Origin: Streptomyces violaceusniger
GTDB lineage: Bacteria; Actinomycetota; Actinomycetes; Streptomycetales; Streptomycetaceae
Direction: 5' to 3'
Assembly (NCBI GenBank): GCA_005405945.1
Contig: BJHW01000002.1
Coordinates: 2,046,001-2,110,000, forward strand
Length of the DNA stretch: 64,000 nt
Shown: positions 9,598-17,963 of the stretch, piece after piece
Layout of the letters: the number at the start of each line of letters is the position of its first letter
Numbering within the stretch: position 1 is the first letter of the stretch
Notes under the pieces: generated by a model
Seen by the model: the letters and a program-made list of their open reading frames with translations, nothing else
Told to the model about the DNA's origin: nothing
Database searches by the model: none
Position numbers and translations under genes: made by a program

Positions 9598-10173
9598 ATG
9601 ACCATTCTGAGCCGCACAGAAGATTCCTCTCCCTCGCAGCCCGTCATGGGGTGGGCGGGTCGTTACTTCGAGGACTTCACCGCAGGTGACGTCTACCGAC
9701 ACCCTCTGGGGCGTACAGTCCTCGAGACGGACAACTCCTGGCTGACCCTGCTCACCCAGAACACCGCCCCCCTGCACTTTGACCGGCACTATTCCGCAGG
9801 GACAGCCTGGGGCCGCCCCTTGGTGGACTCCACCTTCACCCTGGCTCTCGTGACCGGCCAGAGCGTGACCGACATCTCCCAGCATGTGATGGCCAACCTT
9901 GGCTGGGACCGCGTTCGTCTGCCCAATCCGGTGTTCGAGGGCGACACCATCTACTCCCAGTCGGAGGTCCTCGGCGTCCGCGACTCGAAGAGCCATCCCG
10001 AGGTGGGGATCGTCACCGTCCGGACCATTGGATACAACCAGACGGGCGTCATCGTCATCACGTTCGAGCGGACTCTGATGGTCTATCGCCGCGGGCATGG
10101 CCCGACATTCGCTGATGTCGAGCCCGTCTGGGACGAGCGGTCCCGCAGAGCCGCCGGCCTGGAAGGTCACTGA
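9598..10173 (+). CDS. MaoC-family acyl-CoA hydratase/dehydratase
   Basis: A 191-aa hot-dog-fold protein of the MaoC dehydratase group related to mesaconyl-CoA and itaconyl-CoA hydratases. It begins with GRYFEDFTAGDVYRHPLGRT and has the substrate-binding/catalytic stretch HFDRHYSAGTAWGRPLVDST, then VFEGDTIYSQSEVL. ATG 9598 is the chosen start; GTG 9547 is a weaker alternative that would add 17 residues. With the CoA-transferase and CitE-like lyase it completes an activation-hydration-cleavage set. In Pseudomonas and Yersinia the same three classes (Ict, Ich, Ccl) turn itaconate into acetyl-CoA and pyruvate. The substrate here remains inference. Confidence 0.85.
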   Translation: MTILSRTEDSSPSQPVMGWAGRYFEDFTAGDVYRHPLGRTVLETDNSWLTLLTQNTAPLHFDRHYSAGTAWGRPLVDSTFTLALVTGQSVTDISQHVMANLGWDRVRLPNPVFEGDTIYSQSEVLGVRDSKSHPEVGIVTVRTIGYNQTGVIVITFERTLMVYRRGHGPTFADVEPVWDERSRRAAGLEGH

Positions 10174-10189
10174 AAAAGTTGCGGGTTAG

Positions 10190-10215
10190 GGCCCCGGCCG
10201 GGCAGGGCCGGGGCC
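10190..10215 (+). terminator. GC-rich hairpin after maoC
   Basis: Ten-base arms GGCCCCGGCC and GGCCGGGGCC are perfect complements around a 6-base loop. They start 17 bp after the hydratase stop and fit a transcription terminator. Confidence 0.7.
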
Positions 10216-10579
10216 GGTCTTGTCGGCATGCAGGGGGAATGGGCCGGAGAGACGGGCGGGCGCTGCGTTCGGCCCGGACGGCGGTCTCGACGGTGCAGAG
10301 GGTCTTCGCAGGTCAACGTCTGTGAGGGCCCTCTTTTCGCGCTCTCGTTTCCCGCGTCGTGGTCGAGCACGCCGCTCACCGACACCCTGACTCGGAGGTT
10401 CTTCTCCATGCTGCCCTCGGCAGCCTGTGCCGTTCAGAAATCTGTCGCGGCGGGTCGGCCGGCGTGTCTGTACTCGTTGATCAGGCCGCCGAGGACGCGA
10501 GTCTGGAGTGGTCGTCGTGGAGTAACTCGAGTCGGTCAATGGTGCGGTCCGGCTGTCGGTAAGGGGCGGAAAGGATTCG
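10216..10579. other. No recognisable gene
   Basis: This stretch lies between the maoC terminator and a transposase remnant. Both strands have open frames typical of high-GC DNA, but none gives a recognisable or protein-like sequence. It probably belongs to the decayed insertion element. Confidence 0.5.
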
Positions 10580-11359
10580 GCGTACTTGCTGTCCCGGTCG
10601 CGGATCGCAAAGCGCAACGACTCGAGGCGCACGTCCACCTCAAGAGCAAGGTTGCGGGCCTGCGGGGCCGTCCACTGCGCAGTCGGATGAGCGGTGACGC
10701 AGGCGATGTGGAGGCGGGGCGTGCCGTGCTCGAGGAAGACTGGCGCGCAGATGCGGCGAAGGCTTGCCGGGTCGATGTGCAGGAAGTTGCGGGCGATGAT
10801 GGCCTCGGCCTGGGGTGTCAGGAACTCGCGCCATGTCGGCCCGCCGCGGCGGGGAGTCGGGCCGGCACCGGCTGCCGTCAAGATCTTCCAGACGGTGGAG
10901 GCGCCGATCTTGTGGCCCGGCCGGGCGGGTTCGCCTCTGGATCCTGCGGCAGCCCCAGCGCGGTTTCTCCCGCGCCAGCCGCAGCACCAACTCCTTCACG
11001 ACGTCCGCTGTCGCCGGCAGGCCGGGCCTGGTCCGGCACTCGCTGTAGTCCCACCTGCGTGTCACGAGACGCCGATGCCGGCGGAGCAACGTCCCTGGCG
11101 TGACAGGGAACACCTGCGCCCAGCGACGCCGGGGTATCAGCGAGGACAGTGCCGCGAACCACAACCGGTCCGCCCACTGGTATCGCACCGGACTCGCAAG
11201 TTGCCTGCGCAGTACCGAGTTCTCGTGCCGGAGCACGAGCAATTCAGCTTCTCCGGCCGTCTGCCGACGCAGCAACACCGCTGGAACCGAGAGCAGCTTC
11301 CGTGTGACCTGATACACCAGTGAGACGATCACCTGGACATGGTCCCAGCGCGCCCGCAA
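10580..11359 (-). pseudogene. Integrase-core transposase remnant (IS3/IS481-like)
   Basis: The minus strand encodes the usual start of a Streptomyces integrase-core transposase (LLVLRHENSVLRRQL, RRRWAQVFPVTPGTLLRRHR), then changes frame more than once. It continues as GPTWREFLTPQAEAIIARNF, FLEHGTPRLHIACVTAHPT and SLRFAIRDRDSKYAESF. At least two frame breaks and a missing C-terminus after RDRDSKY make it non-functional. No terminal repeats could be recognised. It is old mobile-element debris between the dicarboxylate cassette and the polysaccharide monooxygenase gene. Confidence 0.8.
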
Positions 11360-11571
11360 ACCCCGCCAGACCGCCTACGACCTGCAGCGACGCATTCCTG
11401 AACGGCACACGCACCCTCGCTTTCCGGTTTCGGGAAGGGTTCTGACTGTCGTGCCACCGAAGTCGCCGAAGCCTCCCGCGACTCCCGGCTCACGGCAGAT
11501 TCCCTGATCGTCGCCCACCCCTGTAATCAACTCCGTTTGTTTTATTGACATTTCACTCAGGAGTCGTAGGT

Positions 11572-11585
11572 TGGGAGCGCTCCCA
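11572..11585. promoter_or_regulatory. CebR operator (cellobiose-responsive)
   Basis: TGGGAGCGCTCCCA is a perfect 14-bp palindrome identical to the established CebR box of Streptomyces. CebR is a LacI-type repressor released by cellobiose or cellotriose that controls cellulolytic genes. The box lies 32 bp before the LPMO start codon. Confidence 0.85.
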
Positions 11586-11617
11586 TGGTGCCTTTCAACT
11601 GGAAGGAGTTCCCCCAC

Positions 11618-12292
11618 ATGCGCAAACAGAGCCCATTAACCGGGCGTTCCCGGTCGGCCCTCCGTCGGCCTCTCCAGGCGCTCGCCATGCTGTTCGCCGT
11701 GGTTGTCGGCGCACTGACCTGGTCGGCCCCCGCCCAGGCTCACGGCTCCGTCGTCGGCCCCGCCTCCCGCGCGTACCACTGCTGGGAAAGGTGGGGTAAC
11801 GACCACATGAACCCGGCCATGCAGACCGAAGACCCCATGTGTTGGCAGGCCTTCCAGGCCAACCCCGACACCATGTGGAACTGGATGAGCGCGCTCCGCG
11901 ACGGCCTCGGTGGCCAGTTCCAGTCGCAGACTCCCAACGGGACGCTCTGCAGCAACAACCTCTCGAGGAACGCCAGTCTGAACAAGCCCGGGCAGTGGAA
12001 GACGACCACCGTCGGCAACAACTTCTCGGTCCACGTGCACGACCAGGCGTCCCACGGTGCCGACTACTTCATGGCCTACGTGAGCAAGCAGGGCTTCGAC
12101 CCCAAGACCCAGACCCTGGGCTGGGGCAACCTCGACTTCATCACGCAGACCGGCCGCTTCGGTCCGGCGACGGACTACACGTTCAACGTCAGCACCTCCG
12201 GCTACACCGGACACCACATCCTGTTCGTGATCTGGCAGGCCTCGCACCTCGACCAGGCCTACATGTGGTGCAGCGACGTGAACTTCGGATGA
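11618..12292 (+). CDS. AA10 lytic polysaccharide monooxygenase, secreted
   Basis: A 224-aa single-domain copper enzyme that oxidatively cleaves crystalline cellulose or chitin. A signal peptide (basic start, hydrophobic core LQALAMLFAVVVGALTWSAP) ends at AQA before HGSVV. The exposed His (residue 42 of the precursor) forms the histidine brace, with the second His in QASHGAD (about residue 146). Paired Cys occur in YHCWERW, DPMCWQAF, TLCSNN and MWCSDV. ATG 11618 has GGAAGGAG nine bases upstream. The CebR box just upstream points to cellulose rather than chitin as the natural substrate, though AA10 members of this size act on either. The gene sits alone between IS debris and its own terminator. 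Confidence 0.95.
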   Translation: MRKQSPLTGRSRSALRRPLQALAMLFAVVVGALTWSAPAQAHGSVVGPASRAYHCWERWGNDHMNPAMQTEDPMCWQAFQANPDTMWNWMSALRDGLGGQFQSQTPNGTLCSNNLSRNASLNKPGQWKTTTVGNNFSVHVHDQASHGADYFMAYVSKQGFDPKTQTLGWGNLDFITQTGRFGPATDYTFNVSTSGYTGHHILFVIWQASHLDQAYMWCSDVNFG

Positions 12293-12360
12293 GCAGGGGA
12301 GCGCCGCACACGGCACCGGTCTCTGCCGGGCGCCGGTAACCCGCCGCCCGGCCGACCGAG

Positions 12361-12406
12361 CTCCGTCGGGGCAGGGGACCCATTTGGTCACCCTGCCCCG
12401 ACGGAG
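12361..12406 (+). terminator. Strong hairpin terminator after the LPMO gene
   Basis: Sixteen-base perfect arms (12361-12376 and 12391-12406, CTCCGTCGGGGCAGGG and its complement) enclose an inner GACC/GGTC stem and a CATTT loop. It lies 68 bp after the LPMO stop. Confidence 0.8.
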
Positions 12407-12466
12407 TAGGACCAGCAGTTGGTGCCGGAGCACGAGGATCTCGATGTCCTTGTCTCTGTCGCTCAT
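12380..12466 (-). pseudogene. N-terminal transposase fragment
   Basis: The minus strand starts MSDRDKDIEILVLRHQLLVL, the conserved beginning of Streptomyces integrase-core transposases, then runs into the LPMO terminator and loses similarity. Only about 25 residues remain. It abuts the integrase remnant to its right, so one insertion probably broke the other. Confidence 0.6.
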
Positions 12467-12469
12467 CGG

Positions 12470-12865
12470 CAGGAGGCGTAGGAACGCCAGTAGTGGTAGG
12501 CCGTGTGATCGGCCTCGGTCGCGTCCCGCCAGTCCTTCCCGTCACGGCTCTGAAGCAGGAAGTTCAGCTTCCGGCAGAGGGCCGAGGGTTGATCTGACTG
12601 TTCAGCGGGCCCTCCAGTAGGTTCACTGATGGAAGTACGAGTTCAGGTCCGCGTCGTGGACGAAGCGCGGCGACAACAGGTACGGCGTGCCGTCAGGAAT
12701 GCCCAGGTCGTCGAGCCACAACTCCCACTCTTCTGGGGAAAGTTGCAGGTGCCAGGGCTGCGGCTCAGGCTGCGGCAGGTCCTGCGAGCTGTAGTGGACT
12801 GACCGGGCTCGATGTCTCAACACCTGCGGACCGTACAGCCTTGGTCGCTGGCCGAGCGTGCACAA
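12470..12865 (-). pseudogene. Tyrosine-type integrase, N-terminal remnant
   Basis: Read on the minus strand, the DNA encodes QLSPEEWELWLDDLGIPDGT followed by PYLLSPRFVHDADLNSYF. After a frame break it continues LNFLLQSRDGKDWRDATEAD and HTAYHYWRS. This is the N-terminal, core-binding half of the site-specific integrases common on Streptomyces plasmids and integrative elements. The catalytic domain is absent. Together with the tRNA-like sequence near 17.3 kb it suggests a lost integrative element. Confidence 0.6.
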
Positions 12866-12910
12866 GCCGCGGGCGTGGAGGCGCTGCCGGTGACCACCCA
12901 GGGCTGGCAG

Positions 12911-12933
12911 ATATATTTCGTAGTTCGATATAT
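12911..12933. promoter_or_regulatory. AT-rich dyad upstream of padR
   Basis: ATATATTTCG-TAG-TTCGATATAT is an interrupted dyad in otherwise GC-rich DNA, ending 9 bp before the PadR start codon. PadR repressors commonly bind such AT-rich dyads over their own promoters, so autoregulation is likely but inferred. Confidence 0.5.
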
Positions 12934-12942
12934 GCTCGATGC

Positions 12943-13284
12943 ATGACTAGACAGAATCCGTCCTTGACGGAACCGCAGTACTTCATCCTTGCTTCGCTCA
13001 TGGATGGTCCGTTGCACGGTTACGGCATCATCAAGGCTGCCGAGCAGGCGACGGACGGGCGGCTCCGGATCGCTGTCGGCACTCTCTACGGCGCGCTGGA
13101 GCGGATGGAGCGGGCCGGGCTGGTGGCCGCCAGCCATGAGGAGATCGTGGACGGGCGGGCGCGGCGCTACTACCGGCTCACCGAGGACGGCACCGAGGCG
13201 CTCGGCCGGGAGGCGCTGCGGATGCAGCGGGCGGCGGCTGTCGTCATCGGACGCTCGCGGGATGCCGGAGCGGCCCCGGCATGA
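12943..13284 (+). CDS. PadR-family transcriptional regulator
   Basis: A 113-aa PadR-like winged-helix protein: TEPQYFILASLMDGPLHGYG, then IKAAEQATDGRLRIAVGTLY and the wing GRARRYYRLTEDG. It lacks the long C-terminal helical domain, as the short PadR-s2 group does. Its stop overlaps the start of the membrane-protein gene (ATGA), a pair seen repeatedly in Streptomyces where the regulator controls the coupled membrane protein. The inducing signal is unknown. Confidence 0.9.
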   Translation: MTRQNPSLTEPQYFILASLMDGPLHGYGIIKAAEQATDGRLRIAVGTLYGALERMERAGLVAASHEEIVDGRARRYYRLTEDGTEALGREALRMQRAAAVVIGRSRDAGAAPA

Positions 13285-14237
13285 ATCGTCTGCTGCTTGC
13301 GGCCTATCCCGAGTCCTACCGTTCCCGGCAGGGAGAGGAGGTGCTGGCCTGCCTGGCCGAGGCGTATCCCGGCCGTTCCTGGCCCCCGCCGCGGGAAGTT
13401 GCCGCCTTGGTGCGCGCCGGGGTGCAGGCCCGCGCCCGTGCCGTCGTCGACGACGCGGCCCGGCCGTGGTGGCTGGACGGCATCCATCTGGCCGCCCTGG
13501 CCCTCGCCGCGCTGGCGCTGGTTCCGTACTTGCAGGACGTGTGGCACTGGGCACTGCGCATCGACCCCGGACAGCACGCCATCGCCTTCCGCTTCTCCGG
13601 CTGGTACCCGTGGGCCGGAGGTCCCACGCGGATACGGCTGCTGCCCTACGGGCTGCTCCCGCTGGGCTGCCTGATCGCTCTGCTGCGTGGCAGAGCGTGG
13701 ATCGCGCTGCCGGCCGCGGCAGCCATGATCTGGGCCGGCGCCACGTCCCACGGCCGCACCGTCTTCGGCGACGAGGGCAAGGCGGGCCTGGGCTACTACG
13801 GTCTTGGCGCCCCGATAACGGCCCGTGACCTGGTGCTCTCGGGGGCACTGTGCGCCGCGTGCGCCGTGCTGGCGCTCTGCCGTCCCAGCCGTCTGCGACG
13901 CCGCTCGTACCGCTGGCTGGCCCCCGTCGTGCTCGCCATGTTCGTGGCCGGGGGCCTGCACATCATCTCCGTCAGCCCGGCCTTCCAACGCGGCTTGTTC
14001 GTCCTCGAAGTCGCGGCGCTGATCGCCGCGTGGGTGGCGACGGCCGCCACCGGCGACTACCGGTGGCTGATCCCCGTCGCGGCGGTCGCGTTCATCCGCA
14101 CACAGGCGATCGTCGTCCAGCCGGACGCGTTCATGCAGTCCTTTCCGGACCTGGTCGTCCTCCTTCTCCTGATCGCACCCCTCCCGGTCCTGGCGATCAC
14201 CGCCCAGCGCCGGGAGAACCGGGCGCTCGCCGAATAG
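13281..14237 (+). CDS. Polytopic membrane protein coupled to PadR
   Basis: A 318-aa protein of unknown function. The N-terminus (LLLAAYPESYRSRQGEEVLA) is a soluble segment typical of proteins encoded next to PadR regulators. It is followed by about eight hydrophobic segments from residue 65 onward, such as IHLAALALAALALVPYL and LVVLLLLIAPLPVLAIT. It starts at ATG 13281 within the PadR stop. Expression is presumably repressed by PadR. No catalytic or transport motif was seen. Confidence 0.8.
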   Translation: MNRLLLAAYPESYRSRQGEEVLACLAEAYPGRSWPPPREVAALVRAGVQARARAVVDDAARPWWLDGIHLAALALAALALVPYLQDVWHWALRIDPGQHAIAFRFSGWYPWAGGPTRIRLLPYGLLPLGCLIALLRGRAWIALPAAAAMIWAGATSHGRTVFGDEGKAGLGYYGLGAPITARDLVLSGALCAACAVLALCRPSRLRRRSYRWLAPVVLAMFVAGGLHIISVSPAFQRGLFVLEVAALIAAWVATAATGDYRWLIPVAAVAFIRTQAIVVQPDAFMQSFPDLVVLLLLIAPLPVLAITAQRRENRALAE

Positions 14238-14330
14238 GAGTGGACCCCCGGTGGGCCGACCGAGCCCGGCGGCCCACGTCGTGCCGCAAGACGTGCGTGA
14301 CCGAAATCCCCCAACGGAAGAAACAGAGCG

Positions 14331-15242
14331 ATGACTCAGCACGATTCCCCGGCCCTGCCCGCGCACCGTCCGGGGGCCTCAAGGCAGGCCCCCGAAGACC
14401 CCAGCCCGTCGCGTACGACACGGCTGTGGATGCCGGCTCTGCTGTACACCCTGGGGTTCCTGACGGTCTACCTGCTCGCCATCTGCACCCCGTGGGGGCA
14501 ACGAGCTGAGAACGCCCTGTTTGGTCTCGGTAAACAGGGCGGCGAAGAAGCATGGATCTACCCCCTGTCAGGAGCGGCCTACGGCTCGACGCCCCTGCCG
14601 CCGATGGAATTGAGCGCCAAGCCCACCCTGATGGTGGGCCTGGCCGTCATCGTGGTCCTCACCCTGGTGCGGCGGTGCTGGTGGCAGGGGTGCGCGGCGC
14701 TCGGCGTCGTCATTCTCACGACCGGAGGCAAGGAGGTGCTCAAATCGACCCTGCCCCGCCCCGATCTGGTGGGCGCTCCCGAGAATCTCCTTGATCAGGG
14801 TTTCCCCAGCGGGCACACCACCATCCCCGCCGCGCTGACTCTCGCCGCCGTTCTCGTGGTTTCCCCCCGCATCCGCCCCTACATCGCCACGGCCGGTGTG
14901 CTGTGGCTCGCCTGCATCGCCGCCGCCAGCGCGACCATGGGCGGCCACCGGCCCAGCGAAGTGCTGGGAGCCACACTGTTGGCCTGTGCCTGTTACGGCC
15001 TCGCAACCTGGCTGCTGCCGCCGGCCGCCGCGCCAGGCGCCACGCGGAGCCCCCGTGCGCTGCCCGTCATCACCCTGACGCTGGCATTGGCCATCGCCCT
15101 CGTTTCCGGCGCACGAAACGACACCCTCACAAGGTCACTGGTCTCCGCGGCGACGGCCTTCATATGTGCGGCCCTGGTCTGGTACGCCGCAGTCGGGCGG
15201 CCCGCACACACCACACGCCGCACACCCCCCGCACTGGACTGA
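14331..15242 (+). CDS. PAP2-family membrane phosphatase
   Basis: A 303-aa integral membrane phosphatase of the PAP2/vanadium haloperoxidase superfamily, which removes phosphate from lipid phosphates or isoprenyl pyrophosphates outside the membrane. The three signature blocks are present: KEVLKSTLPRP, FPSGHTT and GGHRPSEVLGA (the last has Glu where many members have Asp). About six hydrophobic helices surround them, and the C-terminal third adds extra helices of unknown use. ATG 14331 follows GGAAG. It lies 93 bp after the membrane-protein gene and may share its transcript. Confidence 0.88.
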   Translation: MTQHDSPALPAHRPGASRQAPEDPSPSRTTRLWMPALLYTLGFLTVYLLAICTPWGQRAENALFGLGKQGGEEAWIYPLSGAAYGSTPLPPMELSAKPTLMVGLAVIVVLTLVRRCWWQGCAALGVVILTTGGKEVLKSTLPRPDLVGAPENLLDQGFPSGHTTIPAALTLAAVLVVSPRIRPYIATAGVLWLACIAAASATMGGHRPSEVLGATLLACACYGLATWLLPPAAAPGATRSPRALPVITLTLALAIALVSGARNDTLTRSLVSAATAFICAALVWYAAVGRPAHTTRRTPPALD

Positions 15243-15439
15243 CCACCCGGCCGGCTCCGGGCGGGAACCGGCGCATCCTGGCAAAGCGGCGATCCGACGC
15301 CACCGCCCAGCCGTAGAAGCCGTCGACGCCCGAGCGGGGATGCACCCCCGCCCTGTGTGTCCTCCCGTACTACGGTCAACAAGCCGGTGTCGCCCGGCGC
15401 GGCAACCGGACGGCACCGGACGGCCAGAATGATCACGTG

Positions 15440-16045
15440 GCTGAACGCGTGCGGGTCCGCGCGCCAGGTCGGCGGGGACGGCAGGGGGCTCTTGGGGCGC
15501 CTGTTCGGGGCGGTGCAGTCGCTGGGCGGCCGCCGCGCACAGGGCCGCTTCCGCCGAACCCGCACCGAAACGCCTCCACGGGTCGTCGAGATCGGTTCCC
15601 AGGCGGTCGGCCAGTGGTGCACTCATCTGGTCGACCGTCAGGAGGAGGAGAGGTTTTGCGGGTGGCCCTCGACGGGGAGCCCATAGCCCTTGACCGTGTA
15701 GGCGAAGATCACGGTCGGGCGGGTGTCGTCGACACCGGCGAACGCATCCGACAGCGCGCCGATGTCGTGGCCGCCCAGGTTGCGCAGCGCCGCCAGGAGC
15801 GAGGCGTCGTCCAGGGGGCGATGAGGTCGGCGATCGGCCCGGCGGTCGAGCCGGTGCCGGGCAAGCGCTCGCGCAGTTCGTCGGCGGAGCAGCGCAGCAG
15901 GCGCTGGTATTCGGGGTCGCCCATGGCATCGATACAAGCGCGCAGGGCCTCGCCGCCGGGCCGGGTGAACAACGCCTGCAAGAGATGCCCGTACTTGAGG
16001 GAGATCACCTGCCAGTTGAATTCGGGCCACCTGATCGGCTGGCCC
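15440..16045 (-). pseudogene. Pyruvate dehydrogenase E1 / transketolase-like remnant
   Basis: Minus-strand pieces in several frames match the thiamine-diphosphate domain of homodimeric pyruvate dehydrogenase E1: NWQVISLKYGHLLQALF, GGEALRACIDAMGDPEYQRL, LGGHDIGALSDAFAGVDDTR, PTVIFAYTVKGYGLPVEGHP and DDPWRRFGAGSAEAALCAA. At least three frame changes occur and both ends of the gene are missing. The fragment is bounded on the right by an IS5-type transposase remnant, so the insertion probably truncated it. Confidence 0.75.
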
Positions 16046-16148
16046 AAGGCGCCGGACCGGTTCGCACCGGCCTTAAGGGGCATTGCAGAATGATCTTGTT
16101 GTGGCACGGTGGAGAGGTATGTGATTCCGTGCTGCTTCGGGGGTGACC

Positions 16149-16615
16149 ATGACACGGCGGAAGCCGTGGGAGGTCAGTGATGAGTTGTGGGCGGTGATCG
16201 AGCCGCTGTTGCCGAAGCATGAGCGGCGGTTCCGGTATCCGGGGCGCAAGCGGATCGATGACCGTAAGACGCTGCAGGGTGTGCTGTTCGTGCTGTACAC
16301 CGGCATCCAGTGGGAGTACCTGCCGCAGGAGTTGGGTTTCGGTTCGGGGCCTACCTGCTGGCGGCGTCTGGCCGAGTGGCAGGAGGCCGGTGTGTGGGAG
16401 GAGCTCCAGCGGGTGCTGCTGGACCGGCTGCGGGCGGCGGACCGGCTGGACTTCTCCCGCGTCGCGGTCGATGCCTCGCATGTGCGGGCCAAGCGGGGGC
16501 GACGCAGCCCAAAAGTCGGTCCGAGTCCGGTTGACCGTGCGCGGCCGGGCTCGAAGCACCACGTGCTGACCGACGCGCACGGCACCCCGTTGCGGGTGTC
16601 GCACACCGGCGGGCA
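16149..16615 (+). pseudogene. IS5-family transposase, 3'-truncated
   Basis: ATG 16149 begins MTRRKPWEVSDELWAVIEPL, the typical IS5 (IS4811/IS1647-like) opening, with the insertion-element HTH and the first catalytic Asp in RVAVDASHVRAKRG. Similarity ends abruptly after HGTPLRVSHTGGH near 16615, where the sequence joins a LysR fragment in frame. Later catalytic residues are lost, so the protein is inactive. Sequence at 16070-16100 may be the left IS end, but no right end exists. Confidence 0.85.
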
Positions 16616-16912
16616 TCGAGCCACCACTTCAATGCCTGTAGCGTGGCGACGATCCGCGGGCTGCTACGGGCCGGCGTGGGCGTGGCAGCTCTGCCGGCCT
16701 TGGAGTTGCAGGGTTTCGGTCTGGATGATCTGGCCGCGGTACCCGTGGATTCTCCGGGAGCAACCAGGGTCACCGGCGTGATGTACCGCTGCTCTCAGGA
16801 CCTCTCGCCCGTCGCGGCTCGCTTTTTGGATTTCATGTACGCGACCGAGATCGATCCCCGCGAGGAGTCTCCCGCGTTCACGAGGGCCACACCGGCGAAC
16901 CAGACACATTGA
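16616..16912 (+). pseudogene. C-terminal fragment of a LysR regulator
   Basis: The frame encodes VATIRGLLRAGVGVAALPAL and continues to SPVAARFLDFMYATEID. This is the end of a LysR inducer-binding domain; compare LRSLVEAGMGVAVVPTT in the intact LysR at 8.7-9.5 kb. The DNA-binding half is missing and replaced by the IS5 remnant. An IS-mediated deletion is the simplest explanation. Confidence 0.7.
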
Positions 16913-17290
16913 GCCACGCGGGGGTGCAGCAATGAGGTCGGCGATCGTCTGGGCCGGGTGGTGCTGCCGGGTGGCCTTCGCCAGGCCGCCGGTCTTGCCG
17001 TATCGGCCCAGCCACTGTCGGCCCACGTTCGCAGTCTCGGTCCCGTGAAGGGTGTCAATATTCCAATCAGAGCGCTGAGCTTGGTGTTTCTTGTTGATGG
17101 AGAAGTCGTTGGGGTGGCGTAGCGTGGTACCCCCCTGAGCGGGTGCATATGCGACGTCCGGTCGCGATGCTGGCTTCCAGGCAACTCGGGACGTAGGGGG
17201 CGAAAGACTCCTTGGCTGATTGTGCGTCAGCGTGACCTGGGAGAACTGACCGGAGCACGCCGCTCAGCCTCGACGCAACTGGGGGGCAAG
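16913..17290. other. No recognisable gene
   Basis: Short open frames on both strands give no family I recognise. One minus-strand frame reads through the tRNA-like sequence to the right and yields the AGFQPATP-type peptide known as an artefact of translating tRNA DNA. Confidence 0.4.
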
Positions 17291-17322
17291 GGGTCGCAGG
17301 CTGAAATCCTGCCGTCCCGACC
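17291..17322 (+). other. tRNA 3'-end-like sequence, possible att remnant
   Basis: GCAGG-CTGAAAT-CCTGC (17296-17312) has the 5-bp stem and 7-base loop of a T arm, followed by GTCCCGACC resembling an acceptor 3' strand. No 5' half of a tRNA is present. Such 3' ends are the usual attachment sites of actinomycete integrative elements, and an integrase fragment lies 4.5 kb to the left. The T loop deviates from TTCAAAT, so it is diverged. Confidence 0.4.
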
Positions 17323-17422
17323 GGCGTTTTCGCAGGTCGGAGGCCGTTTCCGCAGGTGGGGGAGTGGCCTTGACCGTTTTGGTGGTTTAACGGCTGCCCT
17401 GCCCCATGGGTGGAGCCGTACG

Positions 17423-17923
17423 TCATCCGGCGGGTTTGATACGGAGGACGGCGGCGGTGTCGTGGATCTTGACGACCTCCAGGCTCATGGTGTCGTTGAT
17501 GGTCGCGGCGGGTCCCTCGCCGCAGCTGAGCCTGACGCCGCCCCCGCCCTCCGATGACACGCCGCCGCCACCGGAACAGCCAGAAACGCTGAAGCCAGAA
17601 CCTGTCAGCTGCGCGACCATCTCGACCTCGTCGCCAGTGATCGCTGTCACCTTGATCTGCCCGAGGCCGTACGTCGCCGGCACTGTCACGACGTCTCCCG
17701 CGGCGACCTCGATCTCGCACGTCCCGTCAGCGCACGGCCCGGTTGGCGAGGGCGACGGCGTGGCCGACTCCGTGGGAGTCGGCGGCGACCCGGAGCCGGA
17801 CCCGCTGGGCCGGCCCTGGGCGGGGGACCCGTCCGAGGTGTCCGAGGAACACGACGTGAGAGCGGCGAACACGACAGCGACAACAACGGCGAGGGCGATG
17901 GTGGATGAGGTTTTCCGCATCAT
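17423..17923 (-). CDS. Small secreted lipoprotein, paralogue A
   Basis: A 166-aa predicted lipoprotein of unknown function. The signal peptide MMRKTSSTIALAVVVAVVFA ends in a lipobox-like LTSC. A Ser/Pro/Thr-rich linker follows, then a folded C-terminal domain starting at PCADGTCEIEVAAGDVVTVP and ending IHDTAAVLRIKPAG. The domain is clearly related to that of the lipoprotein encoded at 18494-19030 (shared pattern CADG-C-V-V, S-V-I, D-A-LR). The upstream dyad at 17946-17963 is shared with the neighbouring paralogues. Family members may be surface proteins expressed together. Confidence 0.7.
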   Translation of the reverse strand: MMRKTSSTIALAVVVAVVFAALTSCSSDTSDGSPAQGRPSGSGSGSPPTPTESATPSPSPTGPCADGTCEIEVAAGDVVTVPATYGLGQIKVTAITGDEVEMVAQLTGSGFSVSGCSGGGGVSSEGGGGVRLSCGEGPAATINDTMSLEVVKIHDTAAVLRIKPAG

Positions 17924-17945
17924 GGTCCCATGGAACCCCGCCCCG

Positions 17946-17963
17946 ATCGGGACCCCTCCCGAT
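17946..17963. promoter_or_regulatory. Dyad upstream of lipoprotein A
   Basis: ATCGGGA-CCCC-TCCCGAT is a perfect 7-bp-arm dyad beginning 23 bp upstream of the start codon. The core CGGGA-N4-TCCCG recurs upstream of two related genes (18418-18431 and 19055-19068), which favours a common operator or promoter element. Confidence 0.5.

Noticed and set aside
17067..17720. Minus-strand protein containing an AGFQPATP-type peptide
   Set aside because: This peptide is a known artefact of translating tRNA sequence; here it marks the tRNA 3'-end-like DNA, not a gene.
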